Shown in pieces: positions 50,096-58,680 of a DNA stretch of 64,000 nt. Source of the stretch: JAOUGY01 sp963785075 (lineage in GTDB: Bacteria > Actinomycetota > Acidimicrobiia > Spongiisociales > ZC4RG35). The stretch spans positions 124,001 through 188,000 of the forward strand of contig CAWATW010000008.1 of NCBI GenBank assembly GCA_963785075.1, in the 5' to 3' direction. How positions within the stretch are numbered: the first letter of the stretch is position 1; each line of letters opens with the position of its first letter. The notes under the pieces were generated by a model that worked only from the letters and a program-made list of their open reading frames with translations, had not been told where the DNA came from and made no database searches. The translations under genes and the position numbers were made by a program.

Positions 50096-52153
50096 ATGCG
50101 ATTCACCGTTCGATCCGGATCGGACCCGGTCGCCCGCGCCGACGCGATTCTGCTCAAGGCGCTGGGCATGCCGGCCGGGGGCGCCGTGAAGGTCGGAAAG
50201 ACCCACGTGCTGATCAAGGGCGGCGACATGACCGAGCCGACCGCCATTCGACTTGGGCCGATCGCAATGGGCAATGCCGGCGTGGCAGAAGGGCAGAGCG
50301 TCGAGGTGGAACGAGCCGTTCTGCCGCCTGCAGGACTCGTGGTGATCGCTGCAGACCAGCTCCCGGCCGAACCCCGCGACCTGGTGCGCGCGATGCAAGG
50401 GCGTCCGGTGAGTTCCGGAGACCGGATCGTCGTGGATGGGGCCTATCTAGGACGCGAAGAACCCGTCACACTCGCCATCGATCGCGTCGAGCCCCGTGGT
50501 GCCGGTTTGATCGGGCCCGCCACCCGGTTCGCTCCTGCGGGCTCGCCGGAGGCGGTGGAGCCAATTCCAGATGGCGGCGCTACCCAAGGAGTCACCACAT
50601 CGGAAGCTCCGCCCGTCATTGCGACCCCGCCTCGAGGCCCGTCCACCTCCGAAGCACTGCTCGCCGGCCTCGATTCGGAGCTCGATCTCCTGTCTGGATG
50701 GTTGTCGCTGCTCACTTCACCCCGGGACCTTCCAGCTGCCTGGGGCTTGCCGAAGGTCGCCGGCATCTTGCTCGACGGCCCGCACGGATGCGGCAAGGCC
50801 GAGTTGGTTGCTGCGGCCGCCACCAACGCGGGCACCCGCGTGCACGAGGTGGACGTCGACCTCGTCTTCAAGCCGGATCGGTTGCTCGAAATGCTCGAGA
50901 AGGCCGTGAACGGACAAGCGACCCCGGTGGTCATCTTCGTGGACCGGATCGAAGCAGTCGCGGGCGACGAGGCTCTCAGCCCGTTCCGGACCCAGGTGGC
51001 GGCCATCATGCGGTGGTTTCTCGACGCCGTCGCCGACAAACCGGGCATGGCTTGTGTCATCGGGGTCGCGTCACGCAAGAGCCTCGACGAGGCGATCACC
51101 GCGTCGCCGCTTCTCCCTCGATCGATCGCGATTCCACCACCGGACCACACCCGGAGGAAACTCCTGTTCGAGGCTGCACTCGCCCGGGTGCCGAACGACG
51201 GCATCGACTTCGATCGACTGGCCAACCGATCGGCCGGGTTCTCGGGGGCCGATGTGCTGGCTGCGGTCGTGCACGCCTCGTCACGTGTGGCTCGCAACGA
51301 AGCGAAACTGACGACCGATGACCTGGTGACCGCGGTGGAGGAGACGCAACCTTCACTTGGATCGATGTCGCTCGGTGAAATGCCCTCGTACGGATTCGAG
51401 AAGGTCGCCAACCTGGTCGATGTCAAACAGCGCCTGACCGAGGCCGTCATATGGCCGGTCAGCGATCCCGATCGCTTCAAGGCGATGGGCGTCGAGCCCC
51501 CTCGCGGTGTACTCCTCTATGGACCGCCCGGCACGGGCAAGACCTTCGTGGTTCGCGCGCTCGCCCACGAGGCGGGTGCAGCGTTCTTCTCGGTCAAGGG
51601 AGCGGAGCTTCTCGACAAGTATGTGGGCGAATCCGAACGCGCCGTCCGCGAGGTGTTCGGCCGTGCCCGTGGAACCGCCCCGTCGATCATCTTCTTCGAC
51701 GAGTTCGACGCCCTCGCCCCGGTCAGGGGACGCTCGACGAACTCCGTCACCGACTCGGTCGTGGCGGCGCTCCTCACCGAGATCGACGGCGTCGGCGCCC
51801 GAGGCGACGTCTCCGTGATCGCCGCCACCAATCGAAGAGACCTCATCGACCCCGCGCTTCTCCGTGCCGGTCGATTCGAGATCCAGGTCGAACTCGGGTT
51901 ACCCGAGAAGGAATCCCGGATGGCATTGCTCCAGATCTCCGACGTCCCGTTCGGCGAGGACGTCCAGCTCGATCGGCTCGCCGAGATCACCGACGGAATG
52001 AGCTTCGCCGACATCACCGGTGTGCTGCGCGAGGCCGCGCTCGATGCGCTCCGTGCCGACCGCAATGCCACCACGGTGGCCTGGTCACAGATCAAGGGCG
52101 CCGTGGGCCGATGGCAACACACCCGGGGCTCGGACCCCGAGCCCACCTTCTGA
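50096..52153 (+). CDS. CDC48/p97-like AAA ATPase with degenerate first AAA domain
   Basis: A 685-residue protein. Residues 1-140 form a CDC48-type N-domain (GGAVKVGKTHVLI, double-psi barrel). A linker rich in Pro/Ser/Thr leads to D1 at about 185-415. D1 keeps Walker A lysine (GPHGCGKAE, Lys234) but the Walker B reads VIFVDRIEAV: Asp283 is followed by Arg rather than catalytic Glu. D2 is intact: GPPGTGKTF (Lys482), FFDEFDAL (Asp535-Glu536), TNR sensor and LLRAGRFE arginine finger. Probably a hexameric unfoldase powered by D2, like actinobacterial Rv0435c-type proteins. Confidence 0.88.
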   Translation: MRFTVRSGSDPVARADAILLKALGMPAGGAVKVGKTHVLIKGGDMTEPTAIRLGPIAMGNAGVAEGQSVEVERAVLPPAGLVVIAADQLPAEPRDLVRAMQGRPVSSGDRIVVDGAYLGREEPVTLAIDRVEPRGAGLIGPATRFAPAGSPEAVEPIPDGGATQGVTTSEAPPVIATPPRGPSTSEALLAGLDSELDLLSGWLSLLTSPRDLPAAWGLPKVAGILLDGPHGCGKAELVAAAATNAGTRVHEVDVDLVFKPDRLLEMLEKAVNGQATPVVIFVDRIEAVAGDEALSPFRTQVAAIMRWFLDAVADKPGMACVIGVASRKSLDEAITASPLLPRSIAIPPPDHTRRKLLFEAALARVPNDGIDFDRLANRSAGFSGADVLAAVVHASSRVARNEAKLTTDDLVTAVEETQPSLGSMSLGEMPSYGFEKVANLVDVKQRLTEAVIWPVSDPDRFKAMGVEPPRGVLLYGPPGTGKTFVVRALAHEAGAAFFSVKGAELLDKYVGESERAVREVFGRARGTAPSIIFFDEFDALAPVRGRSTNSVTDSVVAALLTEIDGVGARGDVSVIAATNRRDLIDPALLRAGRFEIQVELGLPEKESRMALLQISDVPFGEDVQLDRLAEITDGMSFADITGVLREAALDALRADRNATTVAWSQIKGAVGRWQHTRGSDPEPTF

Positions 52154-52161
52154 CCGACGGA

Positions 52162-52545
52162 TCAGAGGGTTTGCCCGGCATCGATCATCTCCGCCGCCCG
52201 AACCGCCCGGCGATCCCGGGTTTCCTGTCGGCTCGCCCCGTCGACCCAGGCAGCGAACGCCCACCGATGTGAGAACGCGAGCGCATCGAAGCGAACTCGC
52301 ACATCGGAGCGAACCTCGAGGATCGAGACCAGCTCGGCCGGGATTTCGAGTGTCCTGGGCGAGTCGTCGACGGTCAACGACACACGGACGGTGTCTCCGA
52401 CGTTCTTCCCGATCGCAGCGCGCGGCGCGTTGTGGATGCCGAGGATGGCTCGTCCGCCCATCGAGACCACGTTGCCGGCCGCCACGTATGAGTCGTAGGT
52501 CGCGAGGACCCGTGTGGAACGAGCCGTGCCGAACTCGGTGCGCAC
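52162..52545 (-). CDS. DUF1905/YdeI-like protein, start uncertain
   Basis: A 127-residue protein from the GTG at 52545 combines a DUF1905 beta-barrel (GGRAILGIHNAPRAAIGKNVG, VSLTVDDSPRTLEIP) and the start of a YdeI/OmdA-like helix pair (FSHRWAFAAWVDGASRQETR). Homology clearly continues upstream of this GTG in the same frame (LEFESVIEDARGGGAFIACP), to about 52611-52623, but the only start-like codons there are CTG. The family's first strand would be lost if the GTG were used. The gene follows the acyl-CoA dehydrogenase directly. Confidence 0.75.
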   Translation of the reverse strand: MRTEFGTARSTRVLATYDSYVAAGNVVSMGGRAILGIHNAPRAAIGKNVGDTVRVSLTVDDSPRTLEIPAELVSILEVRSDVRVRFDALAFSHRWAFAAWVDGASRQETRDRRAVRAAEMIDAGQTL

Positions 52546-52641
52546 GTCGAAAGGGCACGCGATGAAGGCTCCTCCACCACGGGCATCCTCGATGACGCTC
52601 TCGAACTCCAGACGATCTGCCAGCGACTCAGGACAGCCTGA

Positions 52642-53862
52642 TCACCGGGGACTCGGTTCCTTGGGCAAGCCGAGGATCATCTCGCCGATGATGTTGCGCT
52701 GGATCTCGTTGGTGCCGGCGTAGATCGTCCCGGCCCGGGCGTTGAGAAACACCGTCTGCCACGAGGCTGTGGAGTTGGGGGCGTTGTAGTCGTCGCTCCT
52801 GAACGCCGACGACGGACGGCGCCCTTCGGCGACCAGACCTGCCGGGCCCAGAATGTCCATCGCCAACTCCGTGACCTCTTTGTGATAGTCGCTCCACCAC
52901 ACTTTGGTGATCGCCGCTTCAGGCCCGGGCTTCTGCCCCTGGGCGAATCGGGTGAGCGCCGAATACCCCATGAAGCGCATGATCTCGACTTTGGCGTAGG
53001 CCTTCGCCAGGCGGTCCCGGATTTCGGGATCGCCGGCAGCACCGGTTTCTCCCGCCAATTCGAACAACCGATCCAGCTCGTTGCGAAAGGCGATGCCCAA
53101 CACGGCGGCGTCCTTGCCGCGCTCGAATCCGAGCAGGGCCATCGTCACGCGCCAGCCATCGTTCACCTGTCCGATCAGGTTGTCCCGGCGCGTACGCGCA
53201 TCGGTGAAGAAGACCTCGTTGAATTCCGACTCCCCCGACAACATCTTGATGGGCCGGACCTCCACGCCGGGCTGGTCCATGGGCACCAGCAAGAACGTGA
53301 TTCCCCGGTGCTTGGGCGCCTCGGGGTCGGTGCGAGCCACCACGAAGATCCAGTTGGCCAGGTGACCGGCCGACGTCCAGATCTTCTGCCCGTTGATGAT
53401 CCATTCGTCGCCGTCGAGTACGGCACGCGTCTTGACGCCTGCCAGATCCGAACCGGCGTCCGGCTCCGAGTACCCCTGGCACCAGACATGCTCGCCCGAC
53501 AGCAGCTTTGGGAGGAAGTGCCTCTTCTGCGCTTCGGTCCCGAGGGTGAGCATGGTGTTGCCGAGCATTCCGATCGAGAACGCATCGTTCATGCCCCCGG
53601 ATGGGACGCCGGCTCTGGCGAGCTCCTCGTGGACGACCATGGCCTCGATCTCCGTCAGGCCCCGCCCGCCGTACTCGACCGGCCACTCGAGGCCGAGCCA
53701 GCCTCCCTCGTACAGCTTCGTCCGCCATTCGGTGCGGAACGCCTCCAGTGCCTCGAGGTCGAGGGTCCCGGTTCCGCCCCAGTCTCGAGGAAGGTTGTCG
53801 CCGAGCCAGGATTTCACCTCTGCCCGGATCTTCTCTGCAGAGTCTGGATAACTGAAGTCCAT
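52642..53862 (-). CDS. Acyl-CoA dehydrogenase
   Basis: A 406-residue FAD-dependent acyl-CoA dehydrogenase. PRDWGG near the N-terminus, QGYSEPDAGSDLAGVKTRA and WIINGQKIWTSAGHLANW are flavin and substrate motifs, and the C-terminal domain ends TIYAGTNEIQRNIIGE. The set is typical of actinobacterial acyl-CoA dehydrogenases acting on long or branched chains; electrons pass to ETF. The ATG at 53862 follows GAGGG. The chain-length preference is unknown. Confidence 0.92.
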   Translation of the reverse strand: MDFSYPDSAEKIRAEVKSWLGDNLPRDWGGTGTLDLEALEAFRTEWRTKLYEGGWLGLEWPVEYGGRGLTEIEAMVVHEELARAGVPSGGMNDAFSIGMLGNTMLTLGTEAQKRHFLPKLLSGEHVWCQGYSEPDAGSDLAGVKTRAVLDGDEWIINGQKIWTSAGHLANWIFVVARTDPEAPKHRGITFLLVPMDQPGVEVRPIKMLSGESEFNEVFFTDARTRRDNLIGQVNDGWRVTMALLGFERGKDAAVLGIAFRNELDRLFELAGETGAAGDPEIRDRLAKAYAKVEIMRFMGYSALTRFAQGQKPGPEAAITKVWWSDYHKEVTELAMDILGPAGLVAEGRRPSSAFRSDDYNAPNSTASWQTVFLNARAGTIYAGTNEIQRNIIGEMILGLPKEPSPR

Positions 53863-54002
53863 CGGATCCCTCGTGTCGATCAGCCTGTTTGATTCAGGGT
53901 ACCTCGGGTGGAAGTCTCCAAAGCGGGGAGTGGTCGAGAGCGGTGGACGGTCTTGGTCCGCAATCACTCCTACCGTGATCGCACGAGATGAGAGGAGCTC
54001 AG

Positions 54003-54440
54003 ATGGCCTACGACTTCCAGGTTGTGATCGACTGCGCCAACCCCCATGACCTCGCCGACTGGTGGGCCGATGCCATGGGTTGGAACGTCGAACCTCAGAA
54101 CCCGAGCTTCATCGACGAGATGATCTCGAAAGGATTCGCCACCGAGGAGGACACGGCCGAGCACCGGGGATCGAAGGTTTGGAAGGACGGCGCTGCCATC
54201 CGGCACCCAGACCAGCCTGACGGAGCGGCCCCGCGCCGAATCCTCTTCCAGCTCGTCCCCGAGCCGAAGTCCACCAAGAACCGGCTCCACCTCGACCTCT
54301 GGGTCGGCGCCGAGAACGTGGAATCCGAACGGTCCCGACTCGAGTCGAAGGGAGCCCGCTTCCTCCACACCGGCCAGCAAGGCCCGCACACCTGGGTCAC
54401 CATGGCCGATCCCGAAGGAAACGAGTTCTGCCTGTCGTGA
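54003..54440 (+). CDS. VOC-like glyoxalase-fold protein
   Basis: A 145-residue protein resembling glyoxalase_6-type VOC proteins (YDFQVVIDCANPHDLADWWADAMGW at the start, HLDLWVGAENVESERSRL, then VTMADPEGNEFCL). An extra helix (PSFIDEMISKGFATEED) sits between the two modules. The ligand is unknown. The ATG at 54003 has a GAGGAG site. It is divergent from the acyl-CoA dehydrogenase gene. Confidence 0.85.
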   Translation: MAYDFQVVIDCANPHDLADWWADAMGWNVEPQNPSFIDEMISKGFATEEDTAEHRGSKVWKDGAAIRHPDQPDGAAPRRILFQLVPEPKSTKNRLHLDLWVGAENVESERSRLESKGARFLHTGQQGPHTWVTMADPEGNEFCLS

Positions 54441-54484
54441 GGCGGGCGGGAGCCCTCGGGTCCACCGGCCGCACGCGACCTACG

Positions 54485-54808
54485 GCACACAGCCGACAGC
54501 CGACGGCCTATTCACCGGCCGCCGATGCCGGGTCACGCCGGCGGCTCAGCCTTCGAGCGGCGGACGAGGTCGGAGAGCTGTTTCGTGATCCCCCGGCCGA
54601 ACTCGAAGGCCGAAAGGTCGACTAGTCCCGATCGCTCCGTCGCGGTCCAACCGCGCCGAACCCAGATCGTCGCGCCGTCCGACGATGAAGCGAACCGTGT
54701 CCACGACGCGGGTCTTCCACTGATGCCGCCGCGGTCGGCTCGCTGGCCGGGCCCCACTCGAGTCGGAGCTCGGCGCGGTCGGCTGTGGGCCGTTGGCTGT
54801 CGGCCGGC
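54485..54808. repeat. Facing 7-bp repeat arms flanking an empty core
   Basis: The left arm is GCACACA, GCCGACA, GCCGACG, GCCTATT (54485-54512). The right arm is CGCGGTC, GGCTGTG, GGCCGTT, GGCTGTC, GGCCGGC (54774-54808). The right arm read on the minus strand gives GACAGCC/AACGGCC/CACAGCC, a complement-facing version of the left. They enclose about 260 bases with open frames but no protein I recognise. The whole 400-base gap between the VOC gene and hisA is thus a heptad-bounded insert-like segment. Confidence 0.75.
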
Positions 54809-54841
54809 CAAGCATGCCGGCGCGTTTCCGCCCCCAGCCGC

Positions 54842-55537
54842 CTACAGACCGACTGCCTCCGCGACCGTGAAGCGGCCCTCGTAGAGGGCCCGGCCGACGA
54901 TCACGCCCTCGCAGCCGAGGTCGTCGACGGCGCGGATGTCATCGAGGGTGCCGACGCCGCCGCTGGCGATCACTGCGAAGCGCCCGTCGGCGAGCACGGT
55001 GCGGAGCAACTCGGTCTCGGGGCCTTCCATGGTCCCGTCGCGTCGGATCCCGGTGACCAGCATCCGCATGCACCCCGCCTCGGCGAGCCCGTCCAGGACG
55101 GCACCGAGATCACGTCCCTCGTCGAGCCATCCGGCGCCGGTCGCCTTCCCGCCTTTCACGTCGACGGCCGCCACGACCCGAGCAGGATCACCCACCTCGG
55201 ACAGGATCTCGGGCTCCCACACGGCGGCCGTGCCCATGACCACTCGGGCCGCACCAGCGTCGAACGCCCGACGGGCCAGCTCGGCGGTGCGGATTCCACC
55301 GCCCACCTGGAATGGAACGCCGGCGGCCGCGAATGACTCCCAAAGCCCCGCATCGGGCTCGCCGGTCTTGGCACCCATCAGATCGACGACGTGCACCAGT
55401 GCTGCTCCACCGTCGATCCACTTCCGGGCCTGAGTGACCGGATCTGCTGCGTATACCGTGACCCGGTCGTAGTCGCCGTGCATCAAGCGCACCACCTCGC
55501 CGCCGAGCACGTCGACGGCAGGAATGATCTGGATCAC
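54842..55537 (-). CDS. hisA: ProFAR isomerase
   Basis: A 231-residue TIM barrel performs the Amadori isomerisation of ProFAR to PRFAR in histidine synthesis. The catalytic aspartates are Asp9 (IPAVDVLGG) and Asp126 (VVAAVDVKGG); phosphate-binding GGGIR and SGGVGTLDDI follow. In many actinobacteria the equivalent enzyme (PriA) also serves tryptophan synthesis; dual activity cannot be decided here. Unusually it is on the minus strand, divergent from the other his genes, sharing the upstream operator with yerC. Confidence 0.92.
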   Translation of the reverse strand: MIQIIPAVDVLGGEVVRLMHGDYDRVTVYAADPVTQARKWIDGGAALVHVVDLMGAKTGEPDAGLWESFAAAGVPFQVGGGIRTAELARRAFDAGAARVVMGTAAVWEPEILSEVGDPARVVAAVDVKGGKATGAGWLDEGRDLGAVLDGLAEAGCMRMLVTGIRRDGTMEGPETELLRTVLADGRFAVIASGGVGTLDDIRAVDDLGCEGVIVGRALYEGRFTVAEAVGL

Positions 55538-55576
55538 TCGTCCATCCCCGTTTGTCTTCTTCCCGATTCACTGTGT

Positions 55577-55602
55577 TAACGTGCTAGAACGCTACCACGT
55601 TA
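55577..55602. promoter_or_regulatory. Palindromic operator between hisA and yerC
   Basis: Arms TAACGTGCTAG (55577-55587) and CTACCACGTTA (55592-55602) are inverted repeats matching at 10 of 11 positions around the 4-base spacer AACG. The CTAG-like core resembles TrpR operators, and a TrpR-fold protein (YerC) is encoded 8 bases downstream. It lies in the only shared control region of hisA and the his operon, so autoregulation and histidine control are the inference. Confidence 0.7.
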
Positions 55603-55609
55603 GGACGAC

Positions 55610-55906
55610 ATGACCGACCGCGACTGGCGCAACCCCCACATGCAATCGCTGTTCGAGACGATCCTCGGCCTCGATGACAGCGACGACGCCGCCGATTTCT
55701 TCCGCGACCTGTGCACGTTGCGTGAACTCGAAGACATGAGCCAGCGATGGGCCGTCGTGCGTCTCCTCGACAAAGGGCACTCGTATCGCGAGGTGTCGGA
55801 TCTCACCGGCGCCTCCACCGCAACGATCACCCGGATCAACCAGTGGCTCACACGCGGGACCGGAGGCTATCGACGCGCGCTCGACCGACTCGCCGCATCG
55901 ACATGA
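55610..55906 (+). CDS. YerC/YecD-type TrpR-like regulator
   Basis: A 98-residue TrpR-superfamily protein: FFRDLCTLRELEDMSQRWAVVRLLDKGHSYREVSDLTGASTATITRINQWL is divided between the dimerisation helices and the helix-turn-helix. YerC proteins lie next to his genes in many Gram-positive bacteria but lack TrpR's ligand residues, so the effector is unknown. Its stop overlaps the hisG ATG (ATGA), making it the first gene of the his operon. Confidence 0.9.
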   Translation: MTDRDWRNPHMQSLFETILGLDDSDDAADFFRDLCTLRELEDMSQRWAVVRLLDKGHSYREVSDLTGASTATITRINQWLTRGTGGYRRALDRLAAST

Positions 55907-56748
55907 CGTTTGCCCTCGCCGTACCGAACAAGGGGCGCCTCAAGGAGCCGTCGTTGAAGCTCCTACGGGATGCCGGCCTCTCCTTCGAGGTCACCGAACG
56001 CGCCTTGTCGGTCCCTGTCCGCAACGTGGACATGGAGCTCCTGTTCGTCCGAACCGAGGACATCCCCGAGCTGGTCTCGGACGGAGTCGCGGACGTCGGT
56101 ATCACCGGTGTCGATCTCGTCGCCGAACATGGCAACGGGCTTCGGAGCATCGTGGAGCTCGGCTACGGACACTGCCGGTTGGTCGCTGCGGTCCCCAATG
56201 CCTCACCGATCGAGAAGACCGATGAGTTCTCGGGTCTGCGGGTGGCCACCGCCCATCCGCATGCCACGTCGACCTACTTCGCAGAACGATCCATCGATGT
56301 CGATGTTGTGGCATTGCGGGGATCGGTGGAAGTGGCGACCAAAATCGGGGTGGCGGACGCGATCGTCGATCTGGTGTCGACCGGCTCGACGCTCAGGGTC
56401 AACGGCCTGCGAGCGGTCGGAACACTCATCGAGTCTCAGGCGATCTTGGTCAGCCGTGCTGCCGACGTCGACGACACCCGGGTGCAGCAGGTCGCCACCG
56501 CCCTCCGGGCAGTGACCGCCGGCCGCCGCAAGCGGTACCTCCTCCTCAACGCCCCCACCACCGCCCTCGACGCCATCATCGACCTCATTCCCGGCCTCGA
56601 GGCGCCGACGGTGGTCCCCCTCGCCGAGGAAGGATGGGTCGCCATCCACTCGGTCGTCGACGCCGAACACCTCTGGGAGCTCCTGCCCGAGCTCGAAGCC
56701 GCCGGAGGCAAAGGAATCCTGGTCCTCCCGATCGAGCAGCTGCTGTGA
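55903..56748 (+). CDS. hisG: ATP phosphoribosyltransferase, long form
   Basis: The 281-residue first enzyme of histidine synthesis joins ATP and PRPP. ALAVPNKGRLKEPSLKLL is the start motif, DVGITGVDLVAEHG and ATAHPHATSTYF line the active site, and VDLVSTGSTLRVNGL is the PRPP-loop region. The C-terminal about 75 residues (LLLNAPTTALDAI to the end) form the ACT-like histidine-binding domain, so it is the HisZ-independent, feedback-inhibited form. It is coupled to yerC by ATGA. Confidence 0.94.
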   Translation: MTFALAVPNKGRLKEPSLKLLRDAGLSFEVTERALSVPVRNVDMELLFVRTEDIPELVSDGVADVGITGVDLVAEHGNGLRSIVELGYGHCRLVAAVPNASPIEKTDEFSGLRVATAHPHATSTYFAERSIDVDVVALRGSVEVATKIGVADAIVDLVSTGSTLRVNGLRAVGTLIESQAILVSRAADVDDTRVQQVATALRAVTAGRRKRYLLLNAPTTALDAIIDLIPGLEAPTVVPLAEEGWVAIHSVVDAEHLWELLPELEAAGGKGILVLPIEQLL

Positions 56749-56755
56749 TGTATAG

Positions 56756-56783
56756 GTCTCCAGTCTCCGGTCGCCAGTCTCCA
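56756..56783. repeat. 7-bp tandem repeat between hisG and hisD
   Basis: Four heptamers stand in exact register: GTCTCCA, GTCTCCG, GTCGCCA, GTCTCCA. The unit GTCNCCN is the same as in the ilvB-ilvN gap. They occupy nearly half of the only sizeable gap inside the his operon. Confidence 0.9.
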
Positions 56784-56809
56784 GCCCGAGATCGTTCCAG
56801 GCGGTCACA

Positions 56810-58099
56810 ATGAGGTTGCGCAGGATCGACCTCGATGCACTGTCGCTCGCCGAACGGCGGGCCTTGCTGCGACGTTCCGCCGTCCCCGAGCGGGCGGTAC
56901 GCGACGGCGCCGGCGCTGTCTGCGACGACGTCGCCGAGCGGGGCGACATCGCGATCGCCGAGTACGCCGACCGGTTCGGCGGGGGGTTCCGGCGTGTGAG
57001 TCCGGACGAGATCTCCCGGGCCGTCGTGCAGGCCGGACCCAAAGTGGTCGCCGCTCTGGAATCGGCAAAGGCGAACGTCGAGTCGTATCACCGGCAGCAG
57101 CTCCCTCGCGATCTGCAGGTCGAGACCGTGGAAGGAGTGGAGATCACCCGTCGTTGGACACCCCTCCACCGGATCGGCGCCTACGTGCCCGGCGGAAAGG
57201 CCTCGTATCCGTCATCGGTCATCATGACGGCGGTGCCGGCGAAGGTCGCCGGTGTCCAGGAGGTCGTCGTGGCCTCACCCGCCGCTCCCGACGGTTCGGT
57301 CAATCCGGCCACCCTCGCCGCCTGTGCCGTGGCGGGAGTCGACGAGGTGTGGATCATGGGCGGCGCCCAGGCGGTGGCAGCACTCGCCTACGGCACCGAA
57401 ACCGTGGAACCGGTCGAGAAGATCGTCGGGCCCGGCAACGCCTGGGTCACGGCGGCGAAGCTCGCGGTCTTCGGCGTGTGTGCCATCGACCTCCCGGCGG
57501 GGCCGTCCGAGGTGCTCGTCCTCGCCGACGACACCGCCGACGCAACGCTGGTGGCCGTGGACATGCTCTGCCAGGCCGAACACGGCCCCGACTCCCCCGC
57601 CGTGCTCGTCACGAACGACCCCGGACTGCCCGAGCGGGTCGAGGCCGAGCTCGAGCGCCTGCTCCCGGAACTCGAACGCTCCGAGATCCTCGAACAGGCC
57701 CTGGCGGAGCACGGATGGTCGGTGGTGGTTCCCGACCGGGAATCAGGCATCGACTTCGCCAACGACTACGCCGGCGAGCACGTCACGATCATGACCGCCG
57801 ATCCCGACGCCGATGCCAAGCAGATCACGGCGGCCGGGTCGGTGTACGTCGGGAAGTGGTCGCCGGAGTCGGCCGGCGACTACGCCACCGGCGCCAACCA
57901 CGTCCTTCCCACCGGCGGGCTCGCCGCAGCCTGCGGACCACTGTCGGTCGACGACTTCGGCTCGTGGCGGCAGGAGCAGCGCATCACCCGGGCCGGGCTC
58001 GAGCGACTGGTCGACACGATCGCCACCCTCGCGACGGCCGAGGGACTCACCGCACACCGCCTTGCCGCACAGATCCGCCTCGAACAGGAGCAACGATGA
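56810..58099 (+). CDS. hisD: Histidinol dehydrogenase
   Basis: A 429-residue zinc enzyme oxidises L-histidinol to L-histidine in two NAD+ steps. RIGAYVPGGKASYPSSVIM, MGGAQAVAALAYGT and KIVGPGNAWVTAAK are its hallmarks; QAEHGPDSPA and TGANHVLPTGG carry metal and general-base residues. Length is normal. The stop overlaps the hisB ATG. The ATG at 56810 follows GGCGG at moderate spacing, after the repeat-containing gap. Confidence 0.95.
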   Translation: MRLRRIDLDALSLAERRALLRRSAVPERAVRDGAGAVCDDVAERGDIAIAEYADRFGGGFRRVSPDEISRAVVQAGPKVVAALESAKANVESYHRQQLPRDLQVETVEGVEITRRWTPLHRIGAYVPGGKASYPSSVIMTAVPAKVAGVQEVVVASPAAPDGSVNPATLAACAVAGVDEVWIMGGAQAVAALAYGTETVEPVEKIVGPGNAWVTAAKLAVFGVCAIDLPAGPSEVLVLADDTADATLVAVDMLCQAEHGPDSPAVLVTNDPGLPERVEAELERLLPELERSEILEQALAEHGWSVVVPDRESGIDFANDYAGEHVTIMTADPDADAKQITAAGSVYVGKWSPESAGDYATGANHVLPTGGLAAACGPLSVDDFGSWRQEQRITRAGLERLVDTIATLATAEGLTAHRLAAQIRLEQEQR

Positions 58100-58680
58100 C
58101 CAGAACCGCCAAGGTGAACCGCGAGACGAAAGAGACGAACGTCGCCGTCGATCTCGATCTCGACGGCTCGGGACAGGTTTCGGTGACCACCGGGGTCGGG
58201 TTCTTCGACCACCTGCTCACCTCGTTCGGGCATCACGGGATGTTCGACCTCACGGTCGAGACGACCGGCGACATCCACGTCGACGATCACCACACGGTCG
58301 AGGACACAGCCCTGGTTCTGGGTGAGGCGTTCGCCGCCGCCCTCGGCGATCGCAGAGGGATCTCCCGATTCGGCGACGCCACCGTCCCGATGGACGAGGC
58401 CCGCGCCACCGCCGTGGTCGACATCTCCGGCAGGGCCTACTCGGTGTTCGAGCTCCCGTTCTCCCAGCCCATGCTGGGGAGCCTCTCGACCCAGAACATC
58501 CCCCACGCGCTCGAGGCGTTCACCCGCACGGCGGGCATCACGCTCCACATCACCGCCATCGGGGCGAACGACCATCACATCGCCGAGGCCGCCTTCAAGG
58601 CGCTGGCTCGCGCCATGCGGGCTGCGGTGGCCACCGACCCGCGGCGAGCCGGGATCGCCTCCACCAAAGGCGTGCTGTGA
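58096..58680 (+). CDS. hisB: Imidazoleglycerol-phosphate dehydratase
   Basis: A 194-residue Mn2+-dependent dehydratase, the separate (not phosphatase-fused) form. The paired metal sites are FFDHLLTSFGHHG, DIHVDDHHTVEDTAL, and NDHHIAEAAFKALARA. It overlaps hisD (ATGA) and hisH (GTGA). Because the histidinol-phosphatase half is absent, that step must be coded elsewhere. Confidence 0.96.
   Translation: MTRTAKVNRETKETNVAVDLDLDGSGQVSVTTGVGFFDHLLTSFGHHGMFDLTVETTGDIHVDDHHTVEDTALVLGEAFAAALGDRRGISRFGDATVPMDEARATAVVDISGRAYSVFELPFSQPMLGSLSTQNIPHALEAFTRTAGITLHITAIGANDHHIAEAAFKALARAMRAAVATDPRRAGIASTKGVL

Noticed and set aside
54533..54811. Minus-strand frame in the gap before hisA
   Set aside because: Shares its ends with the heptad arms, has no clear start signal and no domain I recognise; other frames are equally open.
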